A DNA stretch of 64,000 nt, from assembly GCA_003669055.1 (NCBI GenBank), contig RAYB01000005.1, forward strand, positions 1-64,000, read 5' to 3'. The translations under genes and the position numbers were made by a program. Source of the stretch: a bacterium 1XD21-70. GTDB lineage: Bacteria > Bacillota > Clostridia > Lachnospirales > Lachnospiraceae. Below, in pieces: positions 62,608 through 64,000 of this stretch. Position 1 is the first letter of the stretch; the number at the start of each line of letters is the position of its first letter. The notes under the pieces were generated by a model, which saw only the letters and a list, made by a program, of their open reading frames with translations, did not search any database and was not told the origin of the DNA.

Positions 62608-64000
62608 ATGAGGGAAAAGAGGAATCCGGACAGGATTAGCCAGGTATACCGGCGGGCTTTTGCCGGATTTTTTATATTGATGGCGGTATGCAGCGTGGTA
62701 TCCCGGATCTATGACAGTGCCGCGGTGCCTAAAGTGGAGACTGCCTGGATGAAAGAAAAAGCTGTGGAGACAACCGTAACGGGAAGCGGGACGGTGAAGG
62801 CACGGGAGGTTTTTTTCTGCAAGGTTTATCCGGGGCTTTACGTGGGGTCTGTGGCGGCAGTTTTGGGAAAGCAGGTGGAGGAAGGGGAAGAACTATTCAG
62901 CTACGATGCAGATGCGATGGCCAGGCAAAGAGAAAAGCTGGAGGGGGAGTTGCAAAAGCTTTTGCTGGAAAGGGAGAAAAACCAGGTGACCCTGCGAGGC
63001 GTTGCACAGATAAAAGAACAGGAACTGGCGGCTTGGGAACTTCAGCTGGCAGAGCAGGAACTGGCAAAAGGGCAGCAGGAGCATGAGGAAAAGAAACGGG
63101 AGCATGAGGAGGAACTGGAACGCTTGCAACAAGAGTATGAGAGGAAACGCTCCATGGCAGAGGAAGAGTTGTGGGAGCAGCAGGAACAGCAGGAGGAGGC
63201 AGCCAGGCAGGAACTTCACTTGGCAAAGAATTCCAGGGAGTCTTCCCTCCGGGCAGCGCGGAGGAAGGTGGAGGATTTGGAGGAAGAACTGGAGGAGTGG
63301 AAGGAAGGGGATGCACAAGCAGGGGAAATCGCCCGTAAAGAGCGGGAATTGGCCCGTGCCCGGGAAGATTTAGAGGATCTTGAGGAGGAATGGGAGGACC
63401 GGATCGGGGATATGGAGGCACAGATAGATTTGATAGATGACAGGAATGACCGGATCCGCACAGGAAATATCAGTTCCCTGACGGCACTTTCGGAGGCCTA
63501 CGAGGAAACCTTAAGGCAAAAAAACGCTGCCGCCCGGGAAGAGGAAAAGGTGCTGGATACCTACCGGAAAAATGTGGAGAGAGCCAGGTTTAACCTGCAG
63601 GCAGCGATAAAAAGAGATGAGCAGGCAAGCTTTTTGCTGGAACAGGAAAAGCAGCTGTCCCGGCTTGTGGGGCAGGGGATTGAGATGGATATCCGCGCCA
63701 AAGAGGAGGAGGCAGAACGGCTGGATTTGCTGATAGGAGGCCAGGGGAAGGTGTGTGCAGAAAAGAAAGGAACCATAGTGGAGGCTGAACTGCTGGCAGG
63801 AAAGACCAGCACCGGTGAAGAGAGGGTAGCGATTGCATCCGGGGATTTCTGGTTTGAAGGAGGATTTGAGAAAGAAGGGCAGAAACTGGAAAAGGGGGAC
63901 TGGATCCAGATAACCATTCCCGGAAAAAACAAAAAAACGGAGGCGAGGATTGAGGAGATGAACCTGTTAGGAGAAGAAGGGATATTCCGGGCACAGCTTC
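62608..64000 (+). CDS. HlyD/periplasmic-adaptor-like protein with long coiled coil, cut by the window end
   Basis: An open frame of more than 464 residues, incomplete at 64000. An N-terminal membrane anchor (about residues 18-34) is followed by a lipoyl-like start (VETTVTGSGTVKAREVFFCK, then SVAAVLGKQVEEGEELFSYD). A very long Glu/Lys/Arg-rich coiled coil covers about residues 105-370. A return lipoyl/barrel section follows (GTIVEAELLAGKTSTGEERV, GDWIQITIPGKNKK). This is the order seen in membrane-fusion proteins of MacA/HlyD type. The next gene would be expected to encode an exporter. It is 5 bp behind the permease gene, so it is transcribed with the ABC importer genes. Confidence 0.85.
   Translation, partial: MREKRNPDRISQVYRRAFAGFFILMAVCSVVSRIYDSAAVPKVETAWMKEKAVETTVTGSGTVKAREVFFCKVYPGLYVGSVAAVLGKQVEEGEELFSYDADAMARQREKLEGELQKLLLEREKNQVTLRGVAQIKEQELAAWELQLAEQELAKGQQEHEEKKREHEEELERLQQEYERKRSMAEEELWEQQEQQEEAARQELHLAKNSRESSLRAARRKVEDLEEELEEWKEGDAQAGEIARKERELARAREDLEDLEEEWEDRIGDMEAQIDLIDDRNDRIRTGNISSLTALSEAYEETLRQKNAAAREEEKVLDTYRKNVERARFNLQAAIKRDEQASFLLEQEKQLSRLVGQGIEMDIRAKEEEAERLDLLIGGQGKVCAEKKGTIVEAELLAGKTSTGEERVAIASGDFWFEGGFEKEGQKLEKGDWIQITIPGKNKKTEARIEEMNLLGEEGIFRAQL

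Noticed and set aside
62893-63421. Long antisense frames opposite the HlyD-like gene
   Set aside because: They are Pro/Leu-rich mirrors of a Glu/Lys-rich coiled coil; the plus-strand frame is open from 62608 to the window end with a clear membrane-fusion-protein layout.

Overview
The window looks like chromosome from a gut-type Clostridia, most likely Lachnospiraceae. The evidence is tandem NusG/LoaP-type antiterminators ahead of a polysaccharide operon, a 2-hydroxyacyl-CoA dehydratase activase pair, ABC and TRAP sugar/acid transporters with lipoprotein binding proteins, strong AGGAGG ribosome sites, and the scar of a Tn/ICE replication module (TnpW, DnaC-like ATPase). I cannot name a genus. 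No rRNA, tRNA or CRISPR array was seen.

Layout. (1) 1-2210 is an accessory scar: a TnpW gene and a broken DnaC-like ATPase from an integrative element, an IS200-type element, and a decayed SIR2-STAND type defence gene, all apart from the IS on the minus strand. (2) 2450-2699 is a compact DNA switch. Two 27-bp inverted repeats, each itself a dyad with an asymmetric centre, flank 193 bp that carry one perfect extended sigma-A promoter. In this assembly the promoter points left, away from the polysaccharide operon. (3) 2723-38867 is one long rightward low-GC operon: two NusG/LoaP-like antiterminators, a priming sugar transferase, a polymerase candidate, a MurJ/Wzx-like flippase, a complete legionaminic-acid-type nonulosonate pathway, an ATP-grasp ligase, glycosyltransferases, nucleotide-sugar epimerases, a membrane NHL-propeller protein, an FkbH-ACP-MaoC-SDR acyl module and an SGNH/MBOAT O-acylation pair. 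(4) 39113-40201 is a complete tyrosine recombinase closing the locus, a plausible invertase for the switch 36 kb upstream. (5) 40324-64000 is GC-richer and ordinary metabolism: CoA dehydratase activases, a sugar isomerase divergent from an ABC/GH2 operon, a GDPD plus TRAP operon, MgtC, a two-component system, and a second ABC transporter that runs into an HlyD-like adaptor cut by the window end.

How it may work together (inference). The recombinase would invert the promoter segment. In the inverted state the promoter would transcribe the antiterminators and then the roughly 36-kb surface polysaccharide operon, which the antiterminators would help RNA polymerase to complete. Three mononucleotide G tracts (G8, G14, G7) sit inside genes of this operon and each disrupts or fuses a reading frame, suggesting a second layer of on/off variation in surface chemistry, unless they are sequencing errors. 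Four remnants of genes that also exist intact in or near the locus show that it has been repeatedly rebuilt by recombination.
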